Source: Campylobacteraceae bacterium
GTDB taxonomy: Bacteria > Campylobacterota > Campylobacteria > Campylobacterales > Campylobacteraceae
Length of the DNA: 5,724 nucleotides
Direction: 5' to 3'
Assembly: GCA_031276365.1 (NCBI GenBank)
Contig: JAISNG010000052.1
Coordinates: 1-5,724, forward strand
Both the position numbers and the translations under genes were made by a program. Shown in pieces: positions 5,510 to 5,724 of the stretch. Under the pieces are notes generated by a model that saw nothing but the letters and a program-made list of their open reading frames with translations, was not told the origin of the DNA and searched no databases. Each line of letters begins with the position of its first letter. Position 1 is the first letter of the stretch.

Positions 5510-5666
5510 AAATCTATTTATGAAAGAGATTAAAAAACATCTCAGGCGCATTTGACGCATCAAGCGTGTTATTAAAATCTATTTATGTAAGAGATTAAAG
5601 TTCAAAAGTAGAAAACCAAAAGCCAAAAGATTCCGATTAAAATCTATTTTATAGAAGAGATTAAAG
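5506..5666. CRISPR. Degenerate three-repeat CRISPR-like mini-array
   Basis: Three copies of a 30-31-base repeat start at 5506, 5571 and 5636, exactly 65 bases apart. Each contains AAAATCTATTT, a variable centre, then AAGAGATTAAA. AATCT near one end and AGATT near the other form a short dyad, as in many CRISPR repeats. The middle and right copies share ATTAAAATCTATTT and AGAGATTAAAG and differ by one inserted base plus centre changes. The left copy has AGC in place of ATT at its outer end and A in place of the final G. The two spacers (5536-5570 and 5601-5635) are both 35 bases and unrelated to each other. Loss of the left end suggests the leader side is to the right, if transcription is on the minus strand. 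No cas gene is in the window. It may be a relic or an orphan array. Confidence 0.65.
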
Positions 5667-5690
5667 AACACTTTTTAAAAGACAGTGTTC
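5666..5690 (-). terminator. Perfect 7-bp inverted repeat beside the last repeat copy
   Basis: GAACACT and AGTGTTC form a seven-pair stem around an eleven-base AT-rich loop. On the minus strand the stem is followed by TTTAATCT, which is T-rich but not a clean T run and belongs to the adjoining repeat copy. It could end transcription of a gene entering from the right, ahead of the leuD promoter. It could equally be part of the flank of the repeat array. The large loop and three G-C pairs make it weak. Confidence 0.35.
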
Positions 5691-5724
5691 CATCCGTCAT
5701 ATCCGCACAGACGATATAATATTA
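5675..5724 (-). CDS. Possible C-terminal end of a gene entering from the right
   Basis: One minus-strand frame is open from the window edge for 15 codons and reads ILYRLCGYDGWNTVF, then TAA at 5675-5677. The residue mix looks protein-like, and the stop coincides with the loop of the hairpin at 5666-5690. Fifteen codons are too few to exclude chance, and no family is recognised. Confidence 0.25.
   Translation of the reverse strand, partial: ILYRLCGYDGWNTVF

Noticed and set aside
5715..5720. TATAAT on the plus strand near the right edge
   Set aside because: There is no TG extension or -35 element, and the downstream sequence is outside the window.

Overview
The window looks like chromosomal DNA from a mesophilic Campylobacterota, most like the Sulfurimonas/Sulfuricurvum group. 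This is inferred from the character of the proteins, the AT-rich intergenic regions with extended -10 promoters (TGnTATAAT-like) and no clear -35, and the AAGGA-type ribosome binding sites. Genus is not proven. All five complete genes, one partial gene and one decayed gene lie on the minus strand, so transcription runs from high to low coordinates.

Right part (about 3900-5724). A three-copy, CRISPR-like repeat series with an exact 65-base period (5506-5666) lies upstream of leuD. The copy nearest leuD overlaps the predicted leuD promoter. leuD and leuB follow, overlapping by one base (TAATG). They encode the isopropylmalate isomerase small subunit and isopropylmalate dehydrogenase of leucine synthesis. 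leuC is not adjacent inside the window. A short reading frame and a hairpin at the extreme right edge may be the end of another gene.

Middle (about 2935-3890). Just after leuB lies a clearly decayed macro-domain (ADP-ribose-binding) gene. It has no start codon, an in-frame TGA where a Trp is expected, two frame changes and a small internal deletion. It is followed by an intact gene for a 163-residue protein with two membrane segments and no assigned function.

Left part (about 429-2855). A two-gene NAD salvage unit has its own near-perfect extended -10 promoter. nadM encodes a fused NMN adenylyltransferase/Nudix ADP-ribose pyrophosphatase, and nadV encodes a nicotinamide phosphoribosyltransferase. 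Together they would convert nicotinamide to NMN and then NAD without deamidation, and the Nudix domain would hydrolyse ADP-ribose. With the dead macro-domain gene nearby, this stretch is enriched for NAD/ADP-ribose functions.

Far left (1-428). A small coding-like remnant overlaps a strong hairpin just after nadV. An AT-rich promoter region follows, then the first 48 codons of a membrane protein that runs off the left edge.

The most notable items are the degenerate mini-array embedded in the leuD promoter region, the macro-domain pseudogene, the altered Nudix box in NadM, and a structured leader before nadV.
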